NCBI RefSeq assembly: GCF_900117455.1
Contig: NZ_FPHO01000003.1
Location: forward strand, 1,578,501-1,642,500
Direction: 5' to 3'
DNA length: 64,000 bases
From: Hyphomicrobium sp. CS1GBMeth3
GTDB lineage: Bacteria; Pseudomonadota; Alphaproteobacteria; Rhizobiales; Hyphomicrobiaceae
This document shows, one piece after another, positions 54,002 to 62,243 of this stretch (position 1 is the first letter of the stretch; each line of letters begins with the position of its first letter). A model generated the notes under the pieces. It was given only the letters and a program-made list of their open reading frames with translations. It was not told the DNA's origin and searched no databases. A program made the translations under genes and the position numbers.

Positions 54002-54791
54002 GCGTTGTCTCGGGCAACGGCGTGTCTACGAGCGCGACGGACACCGGCTGCCCGATCCTTACCTCCTCGGGGAGCTCGGGGATCGCCTCCATGAGAAATA
54101 CGAGCCTCGCCCGTTCCTCGAGGCTGTAGATCACCGGTGGGGTGAACTCGGCCTGCGCCGCGATGAAGCTGACGCGGGCATAGAGATCATCGCGGCAACC
54201 GTCGCAGCGGACCAGAACCCGCTCGCCGATCCGAACTTCGGGCAGTTTGGTTTGCGGCACGAAGAAGCGCACCTTGATGTTCTGTGGCGGTAAGATGGAC
54301 ACGATCGGCCGCTCCGGTCCGACCGTCTCTCCCTTCCTAAAATAGACCTCTTGGATGGTCCCGGCGGCGGGACTCAGCCGTGTCCTCCGCTCGAGCCGGG
54401 TGCGCGCTGAGATGAGCCGCGCCTCGGCCGTCCGCAAGGCCGCGTCGGCATCGTCGAAGGCCTTTCGCGTCCCGACGGCCTGCTTGAGGAGCACTTGCGC
54501 GCGGTCGTAGCTCTGCTTGGCATTGGTGACGGCTGCCTCGCTCTCGGCAACGGCGGCACGCTGCAGGTCGTCGTCGAGCGCGAAGAGGCGCGAGCCGACC
54601 GCCACGTCCGAACCCTCGCGCACGGGCATATCCTCGATGCGACCCGCCTCGTCGGGGCTGACGAACACCAAGTCCGCTTCAACCCAGCCCTGGTATTCCG
54701 CCTGCGTGCCGTGCGGGCGGAAATACGCGTAGGTGGCAACGCCGACGATCACGGCGAGGACAACGGCGGCCACGGCACTTCTGCGTCTCAT
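53988..54791 (-). CDS. HlyD-family membrane fusion protein of the ABC exporter
   Basis: The 267-residue protein has an N-terminal anchor (RSAVAAVVLAVIVGVATYAY). The lipoyl-like half EYQGWVEADLVFVSPDEAGR precedes a coiled-coil (about 70-140, SEAAVTNAKQSYDRAQVLLK), and a beta-barrel region with FVPQTKLPEVRIGERVLVRC follows. This is a YbhG/YhiI-like adaptor. It overlaps both neighbours: TetR upstream (ATGA) and the ATPase downstream (14 bases). Confidence 0.92.
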   Translation of the reverse strand: MRRRSAVAAVVLAVIVGVATYAYFRPHGTQAEYQGWVEADLVFVSPDEAGRIEDMPVREGSDVAVGSRLFALDDDLQRAAVAESEAAVTNAKQSYDRAQVLLKQAVGTRKAFDDADAALRTAEARLISARTRLERRTRLSPAAGTIQEVYFRKGETVGPERPIVSILPPQNIKVRFFVPQTKLPEVRIGERVLVRCDGCRDDLYARVSFIAAQAEFTPPVIYSLEERARLVFLMEAIPELPEEVRIGQPVSVALVDTPLPETTHAEK

Positions 54792-55483
54792 GGCGCCGTC
54801 CTTCGCTTTTTGCCGGTCAGCACCTCGCGGTGCGCGCGGAAAAAAGCCGCGACATCGAGCGGCTCGATCCTGGCGAAGAGCGCGTCCCAGATGACCGCGA
54901 CCAGGAGCGGAGCGGCGACGAGCTGCGGATAGCGGGCCACGGCGTCGCTCGGCAGCTCACCGCGCTCGGCGGCGCGTTTTGCGAGATTGGCGATGAGCGG
55001 CATCACGCGGCCGACCACGTTGCGATAGTAGAACTCGGCAATGCGCGGGAAGCGCGGCCCCTCGGCAATGATGAGACGGACGATGAGTTTGCGCCGCGTC
55101 TCGAGTATCTCCTTCTCGAACACGGAGAAGAGAGCGTCGAGCACCTGCTCGATCGACAGGTAGGGGGCGGCCGCGAGCAAGCTTATGCGCTCCAGCACCG
55201 GCGAGATGGCGCCGCGCACGACCTCTTCGAACAGCGTCTCCTTGTCGTCGAAGTAGAGGTAGAGAGTGCCCTTCGCGACACCGGCACGGCGGGCGACGTC
55301 ATCGACGCGCGCCGCCTGGTAGCCCTCCTCGGCGAAAACAGACAAAGCCGCGTCGAGAATGGCTTCCTTGCGCGTTCCGGGCTGCTTTTTCGAGGTGCGA
55401 CCGGGCTTTGGAGCGCGACTTGGCTTTGGCCGGGCTGCGGGCTTCCGTGTCTTTTCTTCCGCTTTTGATGAGCTACGCCGCAT
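54788..55483 (-). CDS. TetR/AcrR-family repressor of the efflux operon
   Basis: The 231-residue protein has a basic, Lys/Arg/Pro-rich N-terminal extension of about 40 residues. The DNA-binding domain (EAILDAALSVFAEEGYQAAR, VDDVARRAGVAKGTLYLYFD, DKETLFEEVV) and a helical ligand-binding part follow. It is the first gene of the operon and starts 10 bases from the palindrome at 55494-55521, so it very likely represses itself and the exporter. The basic extension is unusual in length for the family. Confidence 0.92.
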   Translation of the reverse strand: MRRSSSKAEEKTRKPAARPKPSRAPKPGRTSKKQPGTRKEAILDAALSVFAEEGYQAARVDDVARRAGVAKGTLYLYFDDKETLFEEVVRGAISPVLERISLLAAAPYLSIEQVLDALFSVFEKEILETRRKLIVRLIIAEGPRFPRIAEFYYRNVVGRVMPLIANLAKRAAERGELPSDAVARYPQLVAAPLLVAVIWDALFARIEPLDVAAFFRAHREVLTGKKRRTAP

Positions 55484-55493
55484 GACCTGACCA

Positions 55494-55521
55494 CATAATG
55501 ACTGACGGGTCAGTCATTATG
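55494..55521. promoter_or_regulatory. perfect palindromic operator upstream of the TetR-efflux operon
   Basis: CATAATGACTGAC and GTCAGTCATTATG are exact 13-base arms with a GG spacer. It contains the TGACTGAC...GTCAGTCA pattern known for operators of TetR regulators of this class and lies 10 bases before the start codon. Confidence 0.85.
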
Positions 55522-55931
55522 TATGCCGTGCATCGTAGACGCACAAGGCCTGGCCTGCATCAATCGCCTGATTGTGATGAAACCAACGGAGGCGCCGCGA
55601 GGTATTCGTTGCAGAGTTGGCTCGTTGGAACGACGCGGATGGAAAACGCAGCACTCGAAGTGGCCGAGATGATCGCCTTGCGCCTTAGGAGAGAGTTTTA
55701 TTCCGAGACCACGCCTAGCCCGATCTGGCTAAGCCTTGCAAAGTTGAGCCGTGCGGAAGTCGAGCGGCATCCCTGGCCCTGGATGTGCTCAAGCCGGCAC
55801 AGTAGTGGGCAGTCCGGACTGCGCTAGCAATCAGGTGATCGCGTTGCACCCCTTGAGGGCCCGCATCGCAAGCTGATTTATGATCTTGTCAGTCCGCTGA
55901 TTCGTGGCCGTGTACCCGTAGGGCACGTGCC
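55522..55931. other. intergenic region without a clear gene
   Basis: A frame from 55639 would give a polypeptide beginning MENAALEVAEMIALRLRREF, helical in look, ending at 55827, but there is no ribosome site and no family match, so it is not called. Confidence 0.35.
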
Positions 55932-56325
55932 GAGGCGACCGCCTTTCTGACCCTCGAGGGGACGCGCAATCAATATGTGGGCGGCATCCCGAGGACATCG
56001 CACCACGCATCGATCTCCGGCTCTGGAAGCAGGATTGGCGAAGCATGTCACCCCCCGGGCCGCCTCGACACACAGCATGCGCTGGTGCTCGACAATCGCA
56101 GCCAAATCGCGCGACTCGGCGGGATCGCCAATTACCTCGCTCGCTGGCAGCCCCCGGCGCTCATGCTGTGGGGGCGGCACGATATTTTCTTCGACCTTGA
56201 GGACCCTCTTGGATGAAGGCGCTCCCGCGCATGGAGGCGCACATCCTAGATGGCCCCCATCTCCTGCTCGACACTCATGCGGCCAAATGTGCTGCGTTGA
56301 TGCGCTCCTTCTTACGAAGTGTAGA
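55932..56325 (+). pseudogene. remnant of an alpha/beta hydrolase C-terminal half
   Basis: The segment reads EATAFLTLEGTRNQYVGGIP, then ARWQPPALMLWGRHDIFFDL and EDPLG before a stop at 56214-56216. After a frameshift it continues as MKALPRMEAHILDGPHLLLD and THAAKCAALMRSFL. Intact relatives have the same order (TxxGTRxQY, PPxLxxWGxxDxFF, AExHxLDxGHFAL). The catalytic His position is Pro-His here (DGPHLLLD), and the middle (56000-56090) is scrambled. The N-terminal half is absent. Confidence 0.7.
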
Positions 56326-56694
56326 GAAGACTAAGCGCCATGCCGATCCGGCACGATATGTCGACGGTCGTCCTCCTGGCATTGCCACATTGCAACGGCG
56401 CTGTTGCGCACCGGCGAAGAGTCGGCTCCGGACCATTTGCGGAACCTCGACCGCGATTATCCGATGTCCACACACGGGACAGATCGACCGGCGATCAGCT
56501 CGCCACCGAAGATTAGGAAGGGCCGCTAGGCCGTTCTTCAGCCCTCTTCCCCGAGCTGGTGACTGGGCCAGGATGAAACGACCTCCAGCTCACCGAGCTT
56601 GGTTGTGTGCATTGCGCCGGTGCTCCGTAGACGGGAACAATCTTTGAGCGCCAGCCGTTTAAGTTTGCACCATCGGCGTCCAGGCTGTCCCAGG
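56326..56694. other. spacer before the QEGLA cassette
   Basis: No supported gene; the promoter of the following operon should be here but was not resolved. Confidence 0.35.
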
Positions 56695-57525
56695 ATGAAA
56701 TTGGTTTCGGCGAGCGACGCACGGCCCAGAACCCGGCGCCTGTCGCTGTGGACATTGCACCGCGCCGATTCTCCGATCATCGGTACTGCAATCCACGACG
56801 GGCACTTGGTCGATGGCGACATCGCCTCTCTTTTGGCTGTCGCTGCAGATGTGCGTCTGCGAGAAGAAGATCCGTTTACCGGCGACCTCATCGCGGGTCT
56901 GCCAAGCTACCTTGTATTCCACCGTTCGAGATTTACTGTCGACCTCAACCGAGCGCGCGAACAATCCGTGTATCTCAGTCCAGCAGAGGCTTGGGATCTC
57001 GACGTCTGGCATGAAGCCCCAAGCGACCACGTCGTGGCGCGGTTGCGCGAGATCCACGACCAATACTATGCGGCCTTGGCGAGCACGCTAGACGGGCTGG
57101 AGAAGCGCTTCGGCACCTTCCTCGTGCTCGATGTCCACAGCTATAACCATCGCCGCGCTGGAGCAAAGGCACCTGCTACCGCCGGGGACGCCGCGCCCGA
57201 CATCAACATCGGCACAGCATCGATGGACCGCGTCCAATGGGCTCGAGTGGTCGAGGGGTTCATGGAGTTTTGCGCGTCTCGCATGATTATGGGACGGCGC
57301 CTCGACGTTCGGGAGAACGTGGCTTTCGAGGGGCGTGGCGAGCAAACCCGCTTCATCCATGAGCGGTTTCCCCGAACGGGATGTGCAATCGCAGTCGAAT
57401 TTAAAAAGATTTTCATGGACGAGTGGACCGGGGAGCCGAACAGACAGTGGCTCGCTGAGCTAAGGGCACTGCTAACGGACTCCGTACCCGTTTTGGAGCG
57501 CGCATTGAAGGTGCCCAGGCCATGA
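56695..57525 (+). CDS. N-formylglutamate amidohydrolase-like protein
   Basis: The ATG at 56695 is chosen because the frame before it (from 56599) is basic and non-conserved in appearance. The 276-residue protein shows IGTAIHDGHLVD (metal His), REEDPFTGDLI, FTVDLNRAREQ, FLVLDVHSYNHR and PDINIGTAS, all characteristic of the N-formylglutamate amidohydrolase (HutG-like) family of zinc hydrolases. No other histidine-degradation gene is near. Its stop overlaps the start of the QEGLA gene (ATGA), so it acts in that cassette and not in histidine catabolism. Confidence 0.87.
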   Translation: MKLVSASDARPRTRRLSLWTLHRADSPIIGTAIHDGHLVDGDIASLLAVAADVRLREEDPFTGDLIAGLPSYLVFHRSRFTVDLNRAREQSVYLSPAEAWDLDVWHEAPSDHVVARLREIHDQYYAALASTLDGLEKRFGTFLVLDVHSYNHRRAGAKAPATAGDAAPDINIGTASMDRVQWARVVEGFMEFCASRMIMGRRLDVRENVAFEGRGEQTRFIHERFPRTGCAIAVEFKKIFMDEWTGEPNRQWLAELRALLTDSVPVLERALKVPRP

Positions 57526-59402
57526 GCAAGGCTACAACGACGCGGAACACCAACCGTCGGTCAAACCGTGGCGGCGAGCTTGAAGCCGGGCGGTTCATTC
57601 GAACCAAACTCGGCGCGCATGGCCGCATGCACGTCGATCGCGCGTTGCCTTTCATTTGTCTTCATATCCGAACCGGCGAGACCGCGGCGCTGGCCGCCGA
57701 GCAGCTCGCCACAGCGCAAGCCTCGCACATCGTCGTCGATCGTTTCGAGGACGTAGCCTCAGGTCTTGCTGACTTCACCGAGCTCATGGGTGACGTCTTT
57801 GGAGCCTGCCTGCTGATCGAACTCCTCGAATTGAGCGAGGATCGTCGCTTGAAAGATGACGATCCGAGTCTCCCAACGTTTGAGATCGACGTTGCTTGCA
57901 ACGAGCGTGTGGGAGCGGCAGATGCCCGAGACGCGTTCTCTAACGCCCTCAGGGGCAGCAAGATGCGCTATCGCAGGCCGCAGGTCGTAAAGCGCTCCGG
58001 GCTTGCCACTGAGGACGAGCGATTCGAGAAGCTCACTCGAAAAATGCCTTTTCTTCGCATTGGTATCGCGCCGATCTACCGCCAACCCTCCACGGAGCAA
58101 ATCTATCCCGAGCTTCTCGAGCAGCTCGTCGCCCATCTCTATGACGCGCTCTTGAAGGCTGTCTACGCTTTTGCGTACACCGCGACGTCGTTCAAGCCGA
58201 GATCGCATCGCGCACTCGGACGCAAGATCGTCATCGACGGAGTGCGCCGGGTCGATCGTCAGATGGATGCGATCTGCTCATCTTTCGACTTTCTCGTGGA
58301 TCTGACACCGATCAACACGGAGGAGGCGTGGGAAACATTCCGGCACCAGCGGTTTGCCGAGACGCCAAATTTTCATTATCGCCCGTTGACTTTCGATGTA
58401 GGAGCCAAAAAGCGCGAGCTTTTCTCGATCTCGCTGGATCAGCTTGAAGACCCGACGCTTACAAAACTGTTTGATGAGAAGCGGCGCGAAATTGACCTCC
58501 AACTCACCCTGCTCAACGAACGGGGGACCGAACGTGCGAAGGATGTCAGCCGCGTCATGTATGGACCTGTCGAGCCGGAACTAAAGAGCGAGGCCGAGCA
58601 CATCATCCGGCATCTCGATGCAATAAACGAGAACCGCGGATTCGAAGACGACGACGTTTGTCTCGATGCGCACCATGTGCGCATGCGAGCCGAGCAACAG
58701 ATATCACGCTACCGGCGCCGTTTCGAAGCTTTCTCACCAAGCGTGGAGATACGCGCCGATATGCCGGCGGGTCTCATGGTTTCCGGCCCGCGCCTTTTGA
58801 TCTCTCGGACAACAGCCGTCCCGAAACACCGTGTGGAAGCGATTCTGAACCACGAAGTCGGCGTTCACCTCCTGACATATTTCAATGGACAGGAGCAGGG
58901 TCTGCGGCTGCTTCGCTCTGGACTCGCCGGCTACGAAGAAATGCAAGAAGGCTTGGCGGTGTTTGCCGAGTACGCCTCTGGTGGTTTAACCCGGCCGCGC
59001 TTGCGGCTCCTCGCAGCACGGGTGCTCGGGTGTGAGGCTATGCTCGCTGGCGCCGATTTCATGGAAACCTTCAATATGTTGACCGAGCACTGCGGTCTGA
59101 CAAGCCGCGGAGCCTTTCACGCCGCTATGCGTGTTCACCGAAGTGGCGGACTAGCAAAGGACGCGATCTACCTGCGCGGGTTGATGCAGGTCCTTCATCA
59201 TTTGAGAGAGGGCGGTGCTCTTGATGTGTTCTGGATTGGAAAGATTGCGTCGCGGCATTTTCCGTTCATGACGGAGTTACTCGACCGCGGCCTCTTAAAG
59301 GCAATACCGCTGGTTCCAGATTTCGTCTCGGTGTCCGCAGCCAAGCGTCGAATCGCTACCCCTGGTTCGGTCCTGTCCCCTATCGACCTGATGGTTCATT
59401 AA
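57522..59402 (+). CDS. QEGLA-motif DUF1704 metallo-carboxypeptidase-like protein
   Basis: The 626-residue protein has the metal motif NHEVGVHLLTYFNGQEQGLR, with His444, catalytic Glu445 and His449 (HExxxH). The family signature YEEMQEGLAVFAEYASGG follows, with Glu476 as third ligand. This is the DUF1704/TIGR02421 family, to which the eukaryotic tubulin and microtubule-associated tyrosine carboxypeptidases (MATCAP) belong. Bacterial members are named flavohemoglobin-expression-modulating QEGLA proteins and have no proven substrate. It is coupled to the amidohydrolase upstream and followed after 9 bases by an ATP-grasp ligase. Confidence 0.92.
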   Translation: MSKATTTRNTNRRSNRGGELEAGRFIRTKLGAHGRMHVDRALPFICLHIRTGETAALAAEQLATAQASHIVVDRFEDVASGLADFTELMGDVFGACLLIELLELSEDRRLKDDDPSLPTFEIDVACNERVGAADARDAFSNALRGSKMRYRRPQVVKRSGLATEDERFEKLTRKMPFLRIGIAPIYRQPSTEQIYPELLEQLVAHLYDALLKAVYAFAYTATSFKPRSHRALGRKIVIDGVRRVDRQMDAICSSFDFLVDLTPINTEEAWETFRHQRFAETPNFHYRPLTFDVGAKKRELFSISLDQLEDPTLTKLFDEKRREIDLQLTLLNERGTERAKDVSRVMYGPVEPELKSEAEHIIRHLDAINENRGFEDDDVCLDAHHVRMRAEQQISRYRRRFEAFSPSVEIRADMPAGLMVSGPRLLISRTTAVPKHRVEAILNHEVGVHLLTYFNGQEQGLRLLRSGLAGYEEMQEGLAVFAEYASGGLTRPRLRLLAARVLGCEAMLAGADFMETFNMLTEHCGLTSRGAFHAAMRVHRSGGLAKDAIYLRGLMQVLHHLREGGALDVFWIGKIASRHFPFMTELLDRGLLKAIPLVPDFVSVSAAKRRIATPGSVLSPIDLMVH

Positions 59403-59411
59403 GAGGCCGTC

Positions 59412-60458
59412 ATGCACATCGCATTCTTCGTCAATGGCTTGCAGTCCGAGTACCCCCGGTACACGACAACGGCTCTAGCCATGAACGCGCGGGAGCGAGG
59501 GCACGATGTGTGCTACGTGACGCCTGATGACTTCATTCTCCGTCCGGACGACGGGATGTCGATCAAGGCCGTGGTGCCGCGGAAGAAAAAATTCGCGAAT
59601 GGCGAGGGTTGGATCGCCGAGCTCCAAGCCGACGACGTGCCAGTCAAGACGTTCGACATTACGGACGTCGACATCTTGATGTTGAGGAACGACCCGTCTC
59701 TCGATGCAATCGAACGACCTTGGGCCGCGCAGGCAGGCATCGTGTTTGGGCAGTTTGCCGTTGAAAAGGGAGTGATCGTGCTCAACGATCCGGCAGGATT
59801 GGCGCAGGCGCAGAATAAGCTCTATTTCCAAAAGTTTCCGAGTGATGTCCGCACCATAACGCTGATTTCCAAGGATGCCACCGAGATCAAGGCTTTTGTC
59901 TCGAAGCAAGAGAGCAAGGTAATCGTGAAGCCCCTCCAAGGTTCCGGCGGCAAGAATGTGTTCATGATCAAATCAATTAAGGATGAGAATTTCAATCAGA
60001 TCATCGAGTCGCTCGCGGAGGAAGGCTACATCATCGTCCAAAGCTACCTGTCCGAGGCCAAGCACGGAGACATTCGGCTGTTTTTAATGAACGGACGCCC
60101 ACTAGAAATAGATGGCAAGTATGCGGCCGTCCGGCGCGTCCCGTCTGGCGATGACATACGGTCCAACATGCATGCCAAGGGAGTGGCGGAAAAGGTCACG
60201 ATCACCGCGGATCATCTTCGGGTGGCCGAGCTTGTTCGTCCGAAGTTGCTGCACGACGGCATGTTCCTCGTCGGGCTTGACATCGTGGGCGACAAGCTGC
60301 TCGAGATCAACGTCTTCAGTCCCGGCGCGCTCATGAGCGCCAGCGACACACAGGGCGTGGCGTTCGCCGACCCGATCATTCAATCCATGGAGCGGAAGGT
60401 CGAGGTCAGAAATGCGGCTTTGCGGCCGTTCCCCAATCGCGAACTAGCCGTGATATGA
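59412..60458 (+). CDS. glutathione-synthetase-like ATP-grasp ligase
   Basis: The 348-residue protein starts with MHIAFFVNGLQSEYPRYTTT (GshB-like N-terminal domain). The ATP-grasp loop SKVIVKPLQGSGGKNVFMIK and GDIRLFLMNGRPLEIDGKYA follow. The metal- and ATP-binding end is VGLDIVGDKLLEINVFSPGA. ATP-grasp enzymes of this group join a carboxylate to an amine with ATP. It is the last gene of the three-gene cassette. True glutathione synthetase is possible, but the neighbours and the divergent text (for example AVRRVPSGDDIRSNMHAKG) favour a specialised ligase. Confidence 0.9.
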   Translation: MHIAFFVNGLQSEYPRYTTTALAMNARERGHDVCYVTPDDFILRPDDGMSIKAVVPRKKKFANGEGWIAELQADDVPVKTFDITDVDILMLRNDPSLDAIERPWAAQAGIVFGQFAVEKGVIVLNDPAGLAQAQNKLYFQKFPSDVRTITLISKDATEIKAFVSKQESKVIVKPLQGSGGKNVFMIKSIKDENFNQIIESLAEEGYIIVQSYLSEAKHGDIRLFLMNGRPLEIDGKYAAVRRVPSGDDIRSNMHAKGVAEKVTITADHLRVAELVRPKLLHDGMFLVGLDIVGDKLLEINVFSPGALMSASDTQGVAFADPIIQSMERKVEVRNAALRPFPNRELAVI

Positions 60459-60772
60459 CTCGGCGATCACGTATGCTTGATGAGCCAACCGACGCTTCTT
60501 CGCCGCCTCGTTCAACGGAGAAAACGCACCGACCAGAGCACGACGTGGCGGCGTGCCCGCCTTCGGACGCCTTCGATTTGGCGTCCTGGCTTCCGCGGGT
60601 GTCATCCTTATCCTGGCGCCCCGCGGCCCGCTCCCGAGCCGCGTTGGAGCCGCGCATGTCTCCCCGATCGCGAGCGTCACCCTTCGAAGACGACCTCTTT
60701 TCTGTTGCGGATGGTCTCTCCGATCCTGGAGTCCCCATGTAAATAACGAGGTGCCGAAGCGGTGGCACACTT

Positions 60773-60798
60773 AAAAAAAGCCCCCGATTAACGAGGGC
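60773..60798 (-). terminator. rho-independent terminator (minus strand)
   Basis: Read on the minus strand GCCCTCG, loop TTAAT, CGGGGGC and then seven T. It ends the small gene at 60835-61068. Confidence 0.85.
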
Positions 60799-60834
60799 AG
60801 TAATGGAGTTAGAACGCCTCATGATTCCGGCTTT

Positions 60835-61068
60835 CTATACCGGTCCTTTGACAACCTCTAGGGTTCGAAAAAGTTGCTCCTCGGGGTCTTGGCATTCATC
60901 GACCATTTGAAACACAATGCGTGCCGTAGATGCGCGTCTCGGGTCTCTCGGCTCAAGCCCAATGCTCGCGCAAGCGAGATCGTAGACAAGTTGAAGCATA
61001 GCAAGTTCGACTTCATCGAACGAGCGGAGCGGCCCGTTTCTATCGAGGTAATCGACAAGGTGCGGCAT
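60835..61068 (-). CDS. small conserved-looking protein, function unknown
   Basis: The 77-residue protein MPHLVDYLDRNGPLRSFDEV, VELAMLQLVYDLACASIGLE, then RDPRRASTARIVFQMVDECQ, has balanced helical composition. A GAGG ribosome site sits 7 bases before the ATG and a good terminator lies 36 bases after the stop, which together support a real monocistronic gene. It has two Cys and no signal or membrane segment. No family is recognised. Confidence 0.7.
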   Translation of the reverse strand: MPHLVDYLDRNGPLRSFDEVELAMLQLVYDLACASIGLEPRDPRRASTARIVFQMVDECQDPEEQLFRTLEVVKGPV

Positions 61069-61810
61069 ATCGTGCCTCGTTTAGAGGTGGTACCCGCCGT
61101 GGGAAGAAAAGTTCCCGTCCAACACCTAGCGTGGAGCGAAAGACAATTGCCGTGCAATACGCTGGAGTAGTGCGACCGCAACAAGCTGCTGGAACAATTG
61201 ACGGTCCAGCAGGCCTCTCCCGGGTAGCTTCGGCGATCTCAGGCTGCGTCCGCTCGATAAGATTCGGTTTGCTGCTTGCGGTCCATCTGCCCGCCCTTGC
61301 GCTTCAAGCGCGGACTTCTTCAGCCTGTCGATATCGGCGATGCAGTCCATTGGCGCTCGAACTCGTCGAGCGGGCTGCTTGTGCGATAACCAAAGGCAGC
61401 CCGTGTATGTGCGCCAAGAAAACCAACATCTCGTCATTACCGTTCCATCGACAGCATCGGAACATATAATCAAAACAACAAGGAATTGGTCGATGCTTGC
61501 AAAAATTCAGCCTGATTGCGCCGGGCTTGCTCGCTTCCAGTCAAAGCCACGAACAATCGTGACCGGAGACGCCCAACACCTCGGTCAGGAAGCCGTAACA
61601 GAGACATCAATGAGGCAACATCCGCGCGGCCCACCCATGGCAGATTCCACACGCTATCCAGAGCAACGGCCAGTCCGAAGTGAAACGCTCATAGCCGGGC
61701 GCAATCTAGTGAGGGCAGCCGCAAACGACATTTGTGCATTGGCACGCCGCGCCTTGCGCCGGAGTGGCTCAGAGCGTCGGCCAGGCGTCTCGGGGCCATA
61801 TTTAAGGGGC
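61069..61810. other. gene-poor region
   Basis: About 740 bases hold only frames with mixed, low-quality composition (for example 61131-61469 plus and 61126-61473 minus). No supported gene, RNA or repeat was found. Confidence 0.4.
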
Positions 61811-62142
61811 GGTTATTGTCGTCGCACTCGGCATACTTGCCTCCGGCGCCACAATGCTGTGGGCACTTCACGACATCTCCCTCGACGCACGAGTTACACA
61901 GCAAGGTCGAGAGATCATGCTTGAGGCGGCGGACGGAACGAGCCTTGGTTGTGTGGGCCCGGTCAAAGTCTCGAATGCGAAGCGAACGGATTTTCCAGCT
62001 CACCTGGTTAAAGCGGTCCTGAGTAATCGAAGATCACCGCGTCTATAGCCACTGGGCGTCGATTCTGCGCGGTATATTGCGGGCAGCTCACCGCAACTAC
62101 ACGTCCGGACGGATCATCGAAGGCGGAAGTTCTATTGAGTAG
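61811..62142 (+). pseudogene. remnant of a class A penicillin-binding protein (PBP1-type) N-terminus
   Basis: One frame reads a membrane anchor VIVVALGILASGATMLWALH and then EAADGTSLGCVGPVKVSNAK and DFPAHLVKAVLS. After a one-base shift it continues DHRVYSHWASILRGILRAAH and RNYTSGRIIEGGSSIE to a stop at 62142. This is the start of a glycosyltransferase-51 domain, where EDxRFYxHxGxD and GGSTITQQ would be expected: the catalytic glutamate segment (IED) is lost and the GGST(I)TQ box ends in a stop. The transpeptidase part is absent, so the gene is dead. Confidence 0.75.
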
Positions 62143-62243
62143 CCCTTGTGTTAACGTGCGCTTGAGCTAGGCCTCGAGTTTGTTGTTGAACCTGCGCACG
62201 CACGAATGAGGAACCAGCGCACGTCGCGGCCGTTGCCATCTCA

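Noticed and set aside
55498-55827. Frame starting inside the TetR operator
   Set aside because: The start lies within the palindrome, there is no ribosome site and no homology is recognised.
61340-61924. 194-residue plus-strand frame
   Set aside because: It overlaps the PBP1 remnant in another frame and has Arg/Ser-rich shadow composition.
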